DNA from: Rhodococcus sp. KRD162 | GTDB lineage: Bacteria; Actinomycetota; Actinomycetes; Mycobacteriales; Mycobacteriaceae | DNA: 64,000 nt | Assembly: GCF_017168335.1 (NCBI RefSeq) | Contig: NZ_JABFAU010000005.1 | Span: 514,843 to 578,842, forward strand | Reading direction: 5' to 3' | Shown here: in pieces, positions 1 through 8,375 of the stretch | Position numbering within the stretch: the stretch's first letter is position 1 | How the letters are laid out: each line of letters opens with the position of its first letter | Notes under the pieces: model-generated | Databases searched by the model: none | Told to the model about the DNA's origin: nothing | What the model saw: the letters and a program-made list of their open reading frames with translations, nothing else | Position numbers and translations under genes: made by a program

Positions 1-110
1 GCCCCACCTCGCGCAAACGCGCGCGCACTTGCCAAAAGCGCGCGGATTGGTGCCCGCACGAGGGGCGATTCTGCGCGCGTCTCGCAAACGCGCGCGCTTT
101 TGCGGTGAGG
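1..110. repeat. GC-rich palindromic repeats, two degenerate copies
   Basis: Two imperfect copies of a repeat with core GCAAACGCGCGCGC are visible at about 12-33 and 83-104, each continuing into a T-rich arm (ACTTGC or TTTTGC) that can pair with GCAAA. The same core recurs twice after the following gene. No gene is supported in bases 1-239 apart from these copies; the short reading frames here only follow the repeat. Confidence 0.6.
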
Positions 111-239
111 CTGGCTCCCCGAGAACTGGTACATCCGTACCTGTATTCATCCACAGGGTCGAAACCGTCCACAGGCGACCGCATCTGCGTCGGAATCACG
201 GTGCGCATAGCCGAGACTCGAAGAATGAAGGATGACCGA

Positions 240-1211
240 ATGGTGCGACGCTCGGAAGCATTGGCAGCCGGGAACGCCGACCACGAGCTACGCGCGCTGT
301 ATCAACGCGGAGGCTGGGATCGATTTGTGAACGGTGTCTACGTGCCGTCGTCGAGGTTGGTCGAGCTCTCGGGGCAGGAGCGACATCGATTGCTGATCGA
401 CGCCATGCTGCCGATGATGGCTGACGGCAGCGTCATCAGTCATCGTTCGGCCGCGTTGCTGCACGGATTACCATTGCCCGCAACAGGATTCGACAAAGTC
501 CACGTCACCCGGCACGGCCGTGGTGGAGGTCGAAAGAACGCATCGGCGATGGTGCACCGCGCGGCATGGGTGCCGACGGTGAAGGTCGACGGTATAGCCG
601 TGACGTCGTTGGCTCGGACGGTGGTCGATCTTGCCCGAACCGAAACGCTCCTCACGGCGGTCATTGCCGGTGATGTGGCACTGAAGCGTTGTGATCCACA
701 GGAACTCGACGGGGAAGTGCAGCGCGCCCGCGGGTGGAAGGGTATTGCCCGGGCTAGACGAGCTGTGGATCTGATGGACGGGCGCAGTGACAATGCCGGT
801 GAATCACAGAGTCGGATCATTTTGTGCGAAGCCGGATTCGATGCCGAACCTCAAGTTGAGATCCTGGACGTCGATGGACGATTCGTTGCCCGCGTCGACT
901 GGCTCGTCAACGGAGTGCTCGCCGCCGAGTTCGATGGCAAGGCAAAGTACACCGAGTATCTCCGGCCGGACGAGAGCCCAGGCGACGTGGTGTTTCGGGA
1001 GAAGCTACGAGAGGACGCCGTGCGCGAACTGGGCTATCCGGTGGTGCGCTGGACCTGGGCCGATCTGGCCCGTCCGGCGGAGTTGACGGCACGAATCCGT
1101 CGAGCGGTGGAGCGTGCCGCCTGCCTGCCTGCACCGCTGGGGAGCGTGCGAAGTACCTCGTGTCCGCCACAGCCGCGCGCGGATTTGTCAGGCGCGCGCG
1201 AAATAGTATGA
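240..1211 (+). CDS. AbiEi-like N-terminal domain plus DUF559/Vsr-like C-terminal domain protein, solitary
   Basis: A 323-residue protein of the type usually annotated in rhodococci as 'type IV toxin-antitoxin system AbiEi family antitoxin domain-containing'. The N-terminal half has the winged-helix AbiEi-like pattern, including SHRSAALLHGLPLP and later TSLARTVVDLAR. The C-terminal part (about residues 215-300) has the DUF559/Vsr-like nuclease-fold pattern RVDWLVNG...AEFDGKAKY, ending in VRELGYPVVRWTWADL. The ATG at 240 has AAGGA seven bases upstream; an in-frame ATG at 225 is the alternative. No AbiEii nucleotidyltransferase toxin gene lies beside it, so a real toxin-antitoxin role is doubtful. 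Flanked on both sides by GC-rich palindromic repeats. Function not known. Confidence 0.75.
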   Translation: MVRRSEALAAGNADHELRALYQRGGWDRFVNGVYVPSSRLVELSGQERHRLLIDAMLPMMADGSVISHRSAALLHGLPLPATGFDKVHVTRHGRGGGRKNASAMVHRAAWVPTVKVDGIAVTSLARTVVDLARTETLLTAVIAGDVALKRCDPQELDGEVQRARGWKGIARARRAVDLMDGRSDNAGESQSRIILCEAGFDAEPQVEILDVDGRFVARVDWLVNGVLAAEFDGKAKYTEYLRPDESPGDVVFREKLREDAVRELGYPVVRWTWADLARPAELTARIRRAVERAACLPAPLGSVRSTSCPPQPRADLSGAREIV

Positions 1212-1230
1212 GTATCGGTGAGAATATGCG

Positions 1231-1272
1231 CGCACCTGGCAAACGCGCGCGCATTTGCGCCCCAGCACGGGC
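1231..1272. repeat. GC-rich palindromic repeat, copy A of an exact 42-bp pair
   Basis: This 42-bp segment is identical to 1316-1357, 85 bp downstream. Its middle, GCAAACGCGCGCGCATTTGC, is a near-perfect palindrome (two mismatched positions), so the unit can fold as a hairpin. The same core occurs in degenerate form at 12-33 and 83-104. Confidence 0.85.
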
Positions 1273-1315
1273 CACCGCCCACCCTGCGCCCTGCACTGGT
1301 CGACGGCCCTCACCC

Positions 1316-1357
1316 CGCACCTGGCAAACGCGCGCGCATTTGCGCCCCAGCACGGGC
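1316..1357. repeat. GC-rich palindromic repeat, copy B of an exact 42-bp pair
   Basis: Second exact copy of the 42-bp unit at 1231-1272. The two are separated by a 43-bp unrelated spacer. Spacing and copy number are too low for a CRISPR array, and there is no transposase nearby; it looks like a REP-type intergenic element. Confidence 0.85.
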
Positions 1358-1379
1358 GACCCAGCCCCCGAAACACGAC

Positions 1380-1411
1380 AACGGCCGCACCTGCGATCAG
1401 GTGCGGCCGTT
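1380..1411 (-). terminator. Intrinsic terminator hairpin after fadE5
   Basis: A perfect 14-bp inverted repeat (arms AACGGCCGCACCTG and its complement) with a four-base loop, 13 bp beyond the fadE5 stop codon. On the minus strand it is followed by a weak T-rich run (GTCGTGTTTC). Confidence 0.8.
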
Positions 1412-1424
1412 GCTGGTCAGGGAA

Positions 1425-3260
1425 TCAGAATGCTGCTTCGTCCAGTTCCATGATGTCGTTGTCGATGTTGGTCAGGATCGCGCGGGTGGCGGTGAGCTGC
1501 GGCAGGATGTTCTTGGCGAAGAACGAGGCCACTGCGACCTTGCCCTCGTAGAATGCCTTGTCCTTGCCTTCTGCACCGTTGTCGAGTGCGGTGATCGCGA
1601 TCTCGGACTGGCGCAACAACATCCAGCCGATGAGCAGGTCTCCGAAGCCCATCAGGAAGCGCACCGATGCCAAGCCGACCTTGTACAGCTCGGTGGGCTG
1701 ATCCTGAGCGCCCATGAGGTGCTGGGTCATCGAGGTGACGATGGCCTGTACGTCCTCGAGTGCGGTGGCGAGCAGTGCCCGCTCGGCCTTGAGGCGACCG
1801 TTTCCTGCTTCGCTGTCGATGAACGACTTGATCTGTCCGGCAACGTGGGCCAGGGCTACGCCGCGATCGCGGGCGATCTTGCGGAAGAAGAAGTCCTGCG
1901 CCTGGATGGCGGTGGTGCCTTCGTAGAGCGAGTCGATCTTGGCGTCGCGGATGTACTGCTCGACGGGGTAGTCCTGCAGGAAGCCGGAGCCACCGAAGGT
2001 CTGGAGGGACTCGGCGAGTACCTGGTAGGCGATTTCCGAACCGACGCCCTTGACGATGGGCAGCAGGAGATCGTTGACGCGGTAGGCGATGTCTGCGTCG
2101 GCGTCCGAGACCTGCTTTGCGGTGATCGGGTCCTGGTGTGCGGCCGTGTACAGGTAGACCGCGCGGAGGCCTTCCGAGTACGCCTTCTGCATCATCAGAC
2201 TGCGGCGCACGTCGGGGTGGTGGGTGATGGTGACGCGCGGTGCGGTCTTGTCCGTCATCTGCGTCAGGTCTGCGCCCTGGACGCGTTCCTTGGCGTACTC
2301 GAGTGCGTTGAGGTAACCGGTGGACAGGGTGCCGATTGCTTTGGTGCCGACCATCATTCGAGCGTGCTCGATGACGTCGAACATCTGCGCGATGCCCTTG
2401 TGGACCTCGCCGACGAGCCAACCCTTGGCGGGGACGCCGTGTCCACCGAAGGTGAGTTCACAGGTGGTGGAGGCCTTGAGGCCCATCTTGTGCTCGACGC
2501 CGGTCACGAATGCGCCGTTGCGCTCGCCCAGTTCGCCCTTCTCGAAGTCGAAGAGGATGGACGGTACGAAGAACAGGCTCAGACCCTTGGTGCCGGGGCC
2601 TGCGCCTTCGGGACGGGCGAGGACGAGGTGAAATATGTTCTCGAACAGGTCGTCCGAGACGGCCGAGGTGATGAAGCGCTTGACGCCTTCGATGTGCCAG
2701 GAGCCGTCGTCCTGCTTGATTGCTTTGGTGCGTCCTGCGCCGACGTCGGATCCGGCGTCGGGCTCGGTGAGGACCATCGTTGCGCCCCATTCGCGCTCGA
2801 CGATGACCTTCGCCCATTCCTTCTGCTCATCGGTTCCGTTGTGGTACAGGATGTTTGCGAATCCGGGGCCTGCGGAGTACATGAACGCTGCCGGCTGTGA
2901 GCCGAGGAGCATCTCGTTCATTCCCCAGAGCAGGTTGCGGGGCACTGCGGTGCCGCCCACTTCCTCGTCGAGGCCGACGCGCCACCAGCCACCGTCGTAG
3001 AGAGCCCTGAACGACTTCTTGAAGGACTCGGGCAGCTTCACGCTGTGAGTCTCGGGATCGAAAACCGGCGGGTTGCGGTCTGCGTCGGCGAAGGACTCCG
3101 CCAGCGGGCCCTCGGCGAGGCGCACGATTTCGCGCAGCATGTCGCGGGCTACTTCGCCGTCCATGTCGCCGTAGTTGTCGCCCGCGAGTGTCTCGTCGAG
3201 GCCGAACAGTTCGAAGAGGTTGAACTCGAGATCCCGAAGGTTGCTCTTGTAATGGCCCAT
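1425..3260 (-). CDS. fadE5: Acyl-CoA dehydrogenase, FadE5 type
   Basis: A 611-residue flavin-dependent acyl-CoA dehydrogenase, the first oxidation step of beta-oxidation. Length and sequence match the mycobacterial FadE5 (Rv0244c) family, which accepts a broad range of acyl-CoA chain lengths: [10 protein letters not shown] start, [29 protein letters not shown] and [18 protein letters not shown]. The catalytic base is Glu447 in YEGT, the same position as reported for FadE5. The FAD-binding TEPDAGSD motif lies at about 165-172. ATG start; GGGAG lies 11 bases upstream. It is monocistronic: a strong terminator follows, and a palindrome (3304-3337) lies upstream and may bind a regulator. Confidence 0.95.
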   Translation of the reverse strand: MGHYKSNLRDLEFNLFELFGLDETLAGDNYGDMDGEVARDMLREIVRLAEGPLAESFADADRNPPVFDPETHSVKLPESFKKSFRALYDGGWWRVGLDEEVGGTAVPRNLLWGMNEMLLGSQPAAFMYSAGPGFANILYHNGTDEQKEWAKVIVEREWGATMVLTEPDAGSDVGAGRTKAIKQDDGSWHIEGVKRFITSAVSDDLFENIFHLVLARPEGAGPGTKGLSLFFVPSILFDFEKGELGERNGAFVTGVEHKMGLKASTTCELTFGGHGVPAKGWLVGEVHKGIAQMFDVIEHARMMVGTKAIGTLSTGYLNALEYAKERVQGADLTQMTDKTAPRVTITHHPDVRRSLMMQKAYSEGLRAVYLYTAAHQDPITAKQVSDADADIAYRVNDLLLPIVKGVGSEIAYQVLAESLQTFGGSGFLQDYPVEQYIRDAKIDSLYEGTTAIQAQDFFFRKIARDRGVALAHVAGQIKSFIDSEAGNGRLKAERALLATALEDVQAIVTSMTQHLMGAQDQPTELYKVGLASVRFLMGFGDLLIGWMLLRQSEIAITALDNGAEGKDKAFYEGKVAVASFFAKNILPQLTATRAILTNIDNDIMELDEAAF

Positions 3261-3303
3261 TGCTCGTTCGCTCTCCCAGTCGGTGGTGCGGTCTCGTGAG
3301 TAC

Positions 3304-3337
3304 CGCCCAAGTTAGCTACTCGTCGGTAACTTGGGCG
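3304..3337. promoter_or_regulatory. Inverted repeat upstream of fadE5 (operator or terminator)
   Basis: Perfect 11-bp arms CGCCCAAGTTA / TAACTTGGGCG separated by 12 bp. The centre reads TTAC-N6-GTAG on the minus strand, close to the TTACnnnnnnGTAA-like half-site layout of fatty-acid-responsive TetR regulators. It lies 44-77 bp upstream of the fadE5 start and only 3 bp past the stop of the neighbouring methyltransferase gene, so it could instead, or also, terminate that transcript. No T-run follows the hairpin. Confidence 0.55.
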
Positions 3338-3340
3338 ATA

Positions 3341-3964
3341 TTACCCCCGATCCGCCTCGCTGCCAAGGCCAGGCCTACTCGCCAGTAGTAGCGCGTCGAT
3401 GGCTGTGCCCTCGCTCACGTTTCGGTACCGATTCTCGGCGGTCAGGACGGTCAAGCGAGAGCCGATGTCCGACGCCAAATCCTCTGGGCTGTAGAGGATC
3501 TCGGCTTCCTGTGGACCGCCGACGCCTGCCTCGATGTTGTCCGTATGGTGCCCGAGAATCATGAGGATTCCTTCAGGTTTCAGCGCCGATACCGCGGCCG
3601 AAACTGCCCTGCGGCGCTCCTGCGGGGGAAGGTGGAGGTAGAACATGAGGACCAGGTCATAGTTCGGCTCGGTTGACAGGTTTGTCACATCGGCATGAAT
3701 CCAGGTCAACCGCTCACGCACGGATGCGGGTGCCCTCGCGGCGACCCGACTGGCCGAGGTCAGTGCCACCGAGGAGAAATCGACGGCATCGACGATCCAG
3801 CCACGCGTCGCCAGCCAGATGGCGTTTCGGCCCTGTCCGGACGCGAGATCCAGTGCGCGACCACGATGCAATGTCGTCGCTGTCTCTACCAGCGTGGCGT
3901 TGGGGGCCTCGCCGTACACGAGTTCTCGGCCTTGGTATTTACGATCCCAGTCTGCAGCATCCAC
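3341..3964 (-). CDS. Class I SAM-dependent methyltransferase, TehB-like
   Basis: 207 residues. A SAM-binding glycine-rich loop ALDLASGQGRNAIWLA sits at about residues 37-52, preceded by WDRKYQGRELVYGEAPN, the opening typical of the small TehB/thiol-methyltransferase-like group. Motif II region DAVDFSSVAL and motif IV YDLVLMFYLHLP follow. Members of this group methylate tellurite or small thiols, but the true substrate cannot be told. GTG start. It lies 13 bp downstream of the DUF4185 gene end on the same strand, so the two may be co-transcribed. Confidence 0.8.
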   Translation of the reverse strand: MDAADWDRKYQGRELVYGEAPNATLVETATTLHRGRALDLASGQGRNAIWLATRGWIVDAVDFSSVALTSASRVAARAPASVRERLTWIHADVTNLSTEPNYDLVLMFYLHLPPQERRRAVSAAVSALKPEGILMILGHHTDNIEAGVGGPQEAEILYSPEDLASDIGSRLTVLTAENRYRNVSEGTAIDALLLASRPGLGSEADRG

Positions 3965-3977
3965 TGGGAAAGCCTAA

Positions 3978-5087
3978 TCAGAGCGTCGCGTGCAGCAACA
4001 AGACGTTGTAGTTCTGGTAGACCGTTGCCAGGAAGTACAGATCGCGTCCGGTCGAGAACGGGTGGATATACGGGGCGTAGATCGAGCTGACCTCGCGGGT
4101 GTCGACCAGAACCTCGGGTGGGCTCCAGGGGCCGACCGGCGACGGTGAGCGGCGCAGCACGATCGAGTTGGCGTTGTCGGTGGTCATCATCAGGTATTGG
4201 CCGAGAGTGGCGTTGTAGGCGACCGAGAGTTCGCCGACCCCGTCGACGATGGGCGCGGCCGCAGCGGGATCGCCCTTCTTCCAGTCCTGGCCGGTCCAGT
4301 ACTCGTATTCGCCGAGCCGGGTGATGTCCTGTTCCTTGACTCGCGCGATGTAGCCGAGGTTGAACCGGCCGGGCGGTGTGCCGTACTGGTAGACGTAGCC
4401 GCCGTCCTTCAGATAGGCGCTCTGCTGGAAATTGTGATCGCCGCCGACGTTGGGTCGCTGGGTATCGGGCAGCGGCGTCCAGTTCTCTCCGTTGTCGTTC
4501 GAGACCGCAAGTCCGGAGAAGTTGGTTTCCCAGGTCCCGGGCGGGCCCCAGTTCTTCACCGACATCAGGTTCAGGTACTGGCTGTCGCCGACGGCTACGC
4601 CTGCCGTCGGGATCCGACTGATCTCGACGAAGGGAATCTTGGGGCTGGTGACGACCTCTTTGGTCTGGCCGAGTGGATCGAGCACGACGCTGTCGAAGTT
4701 CATGCCGTCGGCGAGGTTGTGGTCGTTGCTGCGCACGATGGCATTGCTGCGCCAGGACCACAGGCTGCCCTGCAGCAGGTTCGGAATGCCGAGCCCGGCC
4801 GTGTCACCGAAGGCGGTCAACACCTCGCCGTGGCCGTTGTCCCACATGATGCCGAGGTCGGTGCCGAGCATGTTCACGTTCTGAGTGTTGTTGGGGCTCG
4901 ACATGCCGGTCACCTGCGCGACGGCCTGAGCCGGGCCGTGCAGCTGCGGCAGTCCGAAGGTGCCGTTCAGGCCGGCAATGGGGTTGACCGCATTGGGGTT
5001 TGCGAGAGCATTGGGGCCTGTGACCAGCAGTGATGCTGCAAGAGTCAGGCTGGCAACGGTCAATACTTTGGAACCCACGCGATTCAA
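3978..5087 (-). CDS. Secreted DUF4185-type protein
   Basis: About 369 residues, beginning with a signal peptide (VGSKVLTVASLTLAASLLV ... NALA). The mature part shows the DUF4185 repeating pattern of a beta-propeller-like, glycosidase-related fold: DLGIMWDNG.GEVLTAFGDT, SNDNGENWTPLPDTQ, GYVYQYGTPPGRFNLGYIARV and the closing NYNVLLLHATL. I chose the TTG at 5087 because GGGAG lies six bases upstream and the signal peptide starts here; the reading frame continues upstream but only over the divergent marR gene. An ATG at 5135 is a less likely alternative. The enzymatic role, if any, is unknown; related actinobacterial proteins are exported. Confidence 0.8.
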   Translation of the reverse strand: MNRVGSKVLTVASLTLAASLLVTGPNALANPNAVNPIAGLNGTFGLPQLHGPAQAVAQVTGMSSPNNTQNVNMLGTDLGIMWDNGHGEVLTAFGDTAGLGIPNLLQGSLWSWRSNAIVRSNDHNLADGMNFDSVVLDPLGQTKEVVTSPKIPFVEISRIPTAGVAVGDSQYLNLMSVKNWGPPGTWETNFSGLAVSNDNGENWTPLPDTQRPNVGGDHNFQQSAYLKDGGYVYQYGTPPGRFNLGYIARVKEQDITRLGEYEYWTGQDWKKGDPAAAAPIVDGVGELSVAYNATLGQYLMMTTDNANSIVLRRSPSPVGPWSPPEVLVDTREVSSIYAPYIHPFSTGRDLYFLATVYQNYNVLLLHATL

Positions 5088-5226
5088 GACGTTCTCCCGA
5101 TTTCGAATCCACACCCCAGCGATGGGCGATACCATACCAGCGGTTTGTTCTAGCGTGGATAAATTGAGTGAACCGCTGTTTTTGCCGAATCGGGCGAATG
5201 CACCTCGGTGTCGTAACCTGGAGTGC

Positions 5227-5661
5227 GTGACCGATACATCCGATTCCCGCCTGGCGAGGGATCTGTCCGTCAGTGCAATGCGGCTGACTCGGCGGCTGCG
5301 GTTGCATGATTCCAACGACAGGTTGCCCGTCGCGCAGTTGTCGATCTTGACGACATTGCTGCGCGAAGGGCCGATGACGACGGGGGAGCTGGCTGTACGG
5401 GAGCGGATCAAGCCACCATCGGTGTCGAGGTCCTCGCACGCGCTGGAGGAGGCGGGACTGATCTATCGGGTGGCTCACCCGACGGACGGCAGGCAGGTGG
5501 TACTGCAGCTGACCGATTCCGGCACGGCAGTAGCGCGAGACGAGGTCGCTGCCCGAGAAGTGGCGCTTGCCGAACAGTTGGAGGGGTTGACACCGCAGCA
5601 GCGCGAGGCGCTGGCCGCGGCGGCGAGGATCCTGACCGAGATCGTCGAGAACGCCGACTGA
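5227..5661 (+). CDS. MarR-family transcriptional regulator
   Basis: 144 residues with a winged helix-turn-helix: SILTTLLREGPMTTGELAVRE, then the recognition helix IKPPSVSRSSHALEEAGLIYR and the wing HPTDGRQVVLQLT. MarR dimers usually repress a neighbouring gene and release DNA on binding a small ligand. The GTG at 5227 has GGAG only three bases upstream; the longer open frame toward 4960 overlaps the opposite gene's coding sequence. Divergent from the DUF4185 gene, 139 bp apart, which makes that gene a possible target. Confidence 0.85.
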   Translation: MTDTSDSRLARDLSVSAMRLTRRLRLHDSNDRLPVAQLSILTTLLREGPMTTGELAVRERIKPPSVSRSSHALEEAGLIYRVAHPTDGRQVVLQLTDSGTAVARDEVAAREVALAEQLEGLTPQQREALAAAARILTEIVENAD

Positions 5662-5666
5662 ACCGG

Positions 5667-5828
5667 TCAGTTCTCGTGGTGAACCTCGTGATCGAGTGAG
5701 GCGATGTCCCAGTCCTGCGTGGATCCCAATTCCTCGGAATCTCCCCGGCGCGCGACGCGACCGAACACCGTGGCGACAACTGTCGCACACGCCATCCATG
5801 CGGTGACGCCGATCCACAACCCGGTCAT
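5667..5828 (-). CDS. 53-residue single-span membrane protein
   Basis: A short frame with a strong AAGGGG Shine-Dalgarno two bases before the ATG. One hydrophobic segment (residues 3-23, LWIGVTAWMACATVVATVFG) is followed by a basic stop-transfer RVARR and an acidic/His-rich cytoplasmic tail ending DHEVHHEN. Third codon positions are mostly G or C, as in the neighbouring genes. It ends 5 bp from the end of marR, convergently. Too short for a typical ORF cutoff; function unknown. Confidence 0.65.
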   Translation of the reverse strand: MTGLWIGVTAWMACATVVATVFGRVARRGDSEELGSTQDWDIASLDHEVHHEN

Positions 5829-6023
5829 GTCCCCTTTTCTAGCACCTGTATCTGTGAAATCGCCGTGAAACGGTGGTTTCGCTCTATTTCAATTCGATAA
5901 GGGTCGTGTGCGGTCCGGCAATTCGGACAGATCGAAGCCGGTTGTTCCACAACACTTGTGGAGGTTTCTTGGTGCGTAAGTGAAAGAAAGAACCGACCTC
6001 CCCGAACGGACCATCGGCCCCGG

Positions 6024-6674
6024 TTATTTTCGAATATTTTCGACGGCAATGCGAAAGCGGCTGGCCGGGTCGCACAGCTGCGATACGGCGGCGAGGTCCG
6101 ATTCGTGATCGACGTCTTGCAGAACTGCGAGCATCGTCAGCGACGCTCCGGCGGCGGCGAGGGCGGCGTGGGTGTCGACGCCTGTCGACGGTGCCGACAT
6201 CGGCACACCGAGCAGTGCCTGAGCCATGGACGGGTCGCGCAGGCCCAGCGCCCACCAGCCGCCGTCCTCGGCCGCTCCGAGCACATCGCTCTCGGTCAGT
6301 GCTGCGGCCGCGTCGCCGAGCATCCGCGAGGTCACCTGCGGGGTATCCATTCCGATCTGCAGCACGGCACCGGTGGTTGCCGCATCGTTATGCGCGTGGG
6401 CGAGCCGTTCGCCCAGTCCGTCGCCGCGTTGTGAAATGACCGTGAACGACGCCAGAGCCTGGGTCAGTTCCTCGGCGCGGGCCGCGTCCGCGAGGGTGCC
6501 GGTGAGGGCTACGACGCGGCGATCGACCTCGGTGGCGGCGACGGCATCGAGGGTGTCCAGTAGTGACGCCGCCGCCAGATCGGCTGCAGCGGCGTCTCCG
6601 ATCGTTGCCGCGAGGCGAGTTTTGGCCAGACCGGGTACCGGAGCTTTGGCGACGACGAGCGCGGTGACGATCAC
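6024..6674 (-). CDS. DUF2064 / TIGR04282-type glycosyltransferase-like protein
   Basis: 216 residues of the DUF2064 family (nucleotide-diphospho-sugar transferase fold; relatives of Rv0540). Seen: the N-terminal AKAPVPGLAKTRL motif, the ISQRGDGLGERLAHA segment and QIGMDTPQV (metal/nucleotide region), then GAAEDGGWWALGL. The GTG start overlaps the stop of the upstream GT2 gene (GTGA). Last gene of a four-gene operon; it probably works on the same glycan or glycolipid as the GT2 and the epimerase. Confidence 0.85.
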   Translation of the reverse strand: MIVTALVVAKAPVPGLAKTRLAATIGDAAAADLAAASLLDTLDAVAATEVDRRVVALTGTLADAARAEELTQALASFTVISQRGDGLGERLAHAHNDAATTGAVLQIGMDTPQVTSRMLGDAAAALTESDVLGAAEDGGWWALGLRDPSMAQALLGVPMSAPSTGVDTHAALAAAGASLTMLAVLQDVDHESDLAAVSQLCDPASRFRIAVENIRK

Positions 6675-7324
6675 GAGAGCACCTTCCAGAAGTCGCGTAC
6701 GGCGACGATGGTGCCCTTGACCGAGCCCGAAACCTTGGACGTGCCTGCCGTTCTCGGTCGGTACTGCACGTCGTGTTCGACGACGGTCCAACCGGCTTCG
6801 GCTGCCAGCACGAGCAGTTGCAGCGGATAGCCCGAGCGGCGGTCGGTGACGTCGAGATCGAGTAGGGCCTGGCGTCGTACCGCGCGGATGGCTCCGAGGT
6901 CGTGCACCGGCAACTTGTATTTGGTCCGAAGCCGCAGTGACAGTACGGCATTGCCGATCTTGGCGTGTAACGGTGAGCTTCCCTTTGCCGGACGGCGGCG
7001 ACCGACCGCCAGATCGGCACCGTTCAGCGCGGCCACCAGCGTCGGCAGGTCTTGGGGATCCATCGAGCCGTCGCCGTCCAGAACGCAGACGATATCGGTC
7101 TGCGCGGCGAGGACGCCCGCGTGTACGGCGGCCCCGTAGCCGGGCACGGTCTCGAAGACCACTGTTGCTCCGTGGGCTGTGGCGACGTCGGCGGTGGCAT
7201 CGGTCGAGTTGTTGTCCACCACGATTGCCCGATAGCCCTGTGGTATCGAATCGAGCACTGCAGGAAGGGATTCAGCTTCGTTCATGCAGGGGATGACGAC
7301 CGTCACCGATATTTGCTCAGACAC
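6671..7324 (-). CDS. GT2 glycosyltransferase, dolichyl/polyprenyl-phosphate sugar synthase-like
   Basis: 217 residues with a GT-A fold: TVVIPCMNEAESLPAVLDSI, VDNNSTD, and the metal-binding motif in CVLDGDGSMDP. No transmembrane segments follow, so this is the soluble type (compare Rv0539). Likely adds a sugar from a nucleotide donor to a polyprenyl phosphate or similar lipid. Starts with ATG eight bp inside the end of the upstream epimerase gene; overlaps the DUF2064 gene by four bases. Confidence 0.85.
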   Translation of the reverse strand: MSEQISVTVVIPCMNEAESLPAVLDSIPQGYRAIVVDNNSTDATADVATAHGATVVFETVPGYGAAVHAGVLAAQTDIVCVLDGDGSMDPQDLPTLVAALNGADLAVGRRRPAKGSSPLHAKIGNAVLSLRLRTKYKLPVHDLGAIRAVRRQALLDLDVTDRRSGYPLQLLVLAAEAGWTVVEHDVQYRPRTAGTSKVSGSVKGTIVAVRDFWKVLS

Positions 7325-8375
7325 GGGGCGGGCCCGTTCCCTCGGCGTCGCGCAAAGGTGCGTCGGCGAACGCGGTCAGACCCTCGCGGGGCATGATCTG
7401 CGCGCTGAATCCGAGGGTCTGTTCGGCCAACTGCGCACTGGCGACGATGTGCCGTACGTCGCCCGCTCGGTACTGTCCGGTGATCTCGGGTGCCGGCCCG
7501 CCGCGCGCCTCGGCGAGAACGGTGGCGACCTCGCCGATGGTGATCGGTTGGCCCGAGCACACGTTGAGTGCGGTGAAGCCGTCCAACTCGGCGGAGATGG
7601 AGGCGATGTTCGCCGCTGCGACGTCGTGCACGTGCACGAAATCGCGGGCCTGTTTGCCGTCCTCGTAGACCGTGGGGGCTCGCCCGAGTTCGAGAGACGA
7701 CCGAAACATCGCTGCCACACCGGAATACGGGGTGTTGCGCGGCATGTTGGGGCCGTACACGTTGTGATAGCGCAGCGCGACCACCGAGCCGCCGGTGGCG
7801 ATCGCCCAGGCAGAGGCGTAGTTTTCCTGCGCAAGCTTGCTTGCCGCGTAGGTGCTCCGAGGGTCGAGTCTCGAATCCTCCTCGACCAACTGCCAATCGA
7901 GCGGTTCTCCGGTATCGGGATCGACATTGTCGAACACCCCGGCGTCGAGGTCGGCGCGGGCGCGGGGGCCCGGAATCACGGTGTTGCCGGAGGAATCGAC
8001 GTAACGCCCTTCGCCGTAGACCACCATCGACGAAGCGAGCACCAGTCGCGAGCAGCCTGCCTCGTACATCGCTGCGAGCAGCACCGCGGTCCCGTAATCG
8101 TTGTGGCTGGCGTAGGCGGGTGCATCTGCCGCGTCGACGCCTGCTCCGACGACCGCTGCCTGATGGCAGACGACATCGACTCCGCGCATCGCCTCGACGA
8201 GTGCGGCCTTGTCTCGCACATCGAGATCGATGATGCCGTCCGCGTGGGCACCGGAGCCGTGGGCCGATTCGAGCATCGCGTCGACGGCGACCACGTCGAG
8301 GTCGGCACCCCGTGCGGCGTCGAGTACATGGCCCCCGATGAATCCGGCTGCGCCGGTGAGCAGTATCCGTGTCAT
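7317..8375 (-). CDS. NAD-dependent sugar-nucleotide epimerase/dehydratase
   Basis: 352 residues, extended short-chain dehydrogenase family (GalE3/Rv0536-like). The N-terminal GAAGFIGGHVL binds NAD; the catalytic set is LASSMVVYG (Ser) and YAASKLAQE (Tyr, Lys). Then RYHNVYGPNMPRNTPYSG and the C-terminal DFVHVHDVAAAN typical of UDP-sugar epimerases. Start overlaps the MTA phosphorylase stop by ATGA. Probably supplies the activated sugar used by the following GT2 enzyme; the exact sugar is not readable. Confidence 0.88.
   Translation of the reverse strand: MTRILLTGAAGFIGGHVLDAARGADLDVVAVDAMLESAHGSGAHADGIIDLDVRDKAALVEAMRGVDVVCHQAAVVGAGVDAADAPAYASHNDYGTAVLLAAMYEAGCSRLVLASSMVVYGEGRYVDSSGNTVIPGPRARADLDAGVFDNVDPDTGEPLDWQLVEEDSRLDPRSTYAASKLAQENYASAWAIATGGSVVALRYHNVYGPNMPRNTPYSGVAAMFRSSLELGRAPTVYEDGKQARDFVHVHDVAAANIASISAELDGFTALNVCSGQPITIGEVATVLAEARGGPAPEITGQYRAGDVRHIVASAQLAEQTLGFSAQIMPREGLTAFADAPLRDAEGTGPPRV

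Noticed and set aside
240-1211. Active toxin-antitoxin module
   Set aside because: There is no AbiEii-type nucleotidyltransferase gene next to it; only the antitoxin-like fold is present.
1231-1357. CRISPR array
   Set aside because: Only two exact 42-bp copies with one 43-bp spacer, a GC-only palindrome, and no cas genes in the window.
1218-2900. 560-residue open frame on the plus strand opposite fadE5
   Set aside because: It is a high-GC shadow of fadE5, which is a clear family member on the minus strand; the translation has no domain-like pattern.
5825-6049. 74-residue minus-strand frame between the small membrane protein and the DUF2064 gene
   Set aside because: It overlaps the DUF2064 coding end in another frame, with no ribosome site and poor codon bias. 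The intergenic part holds nothing I can name.
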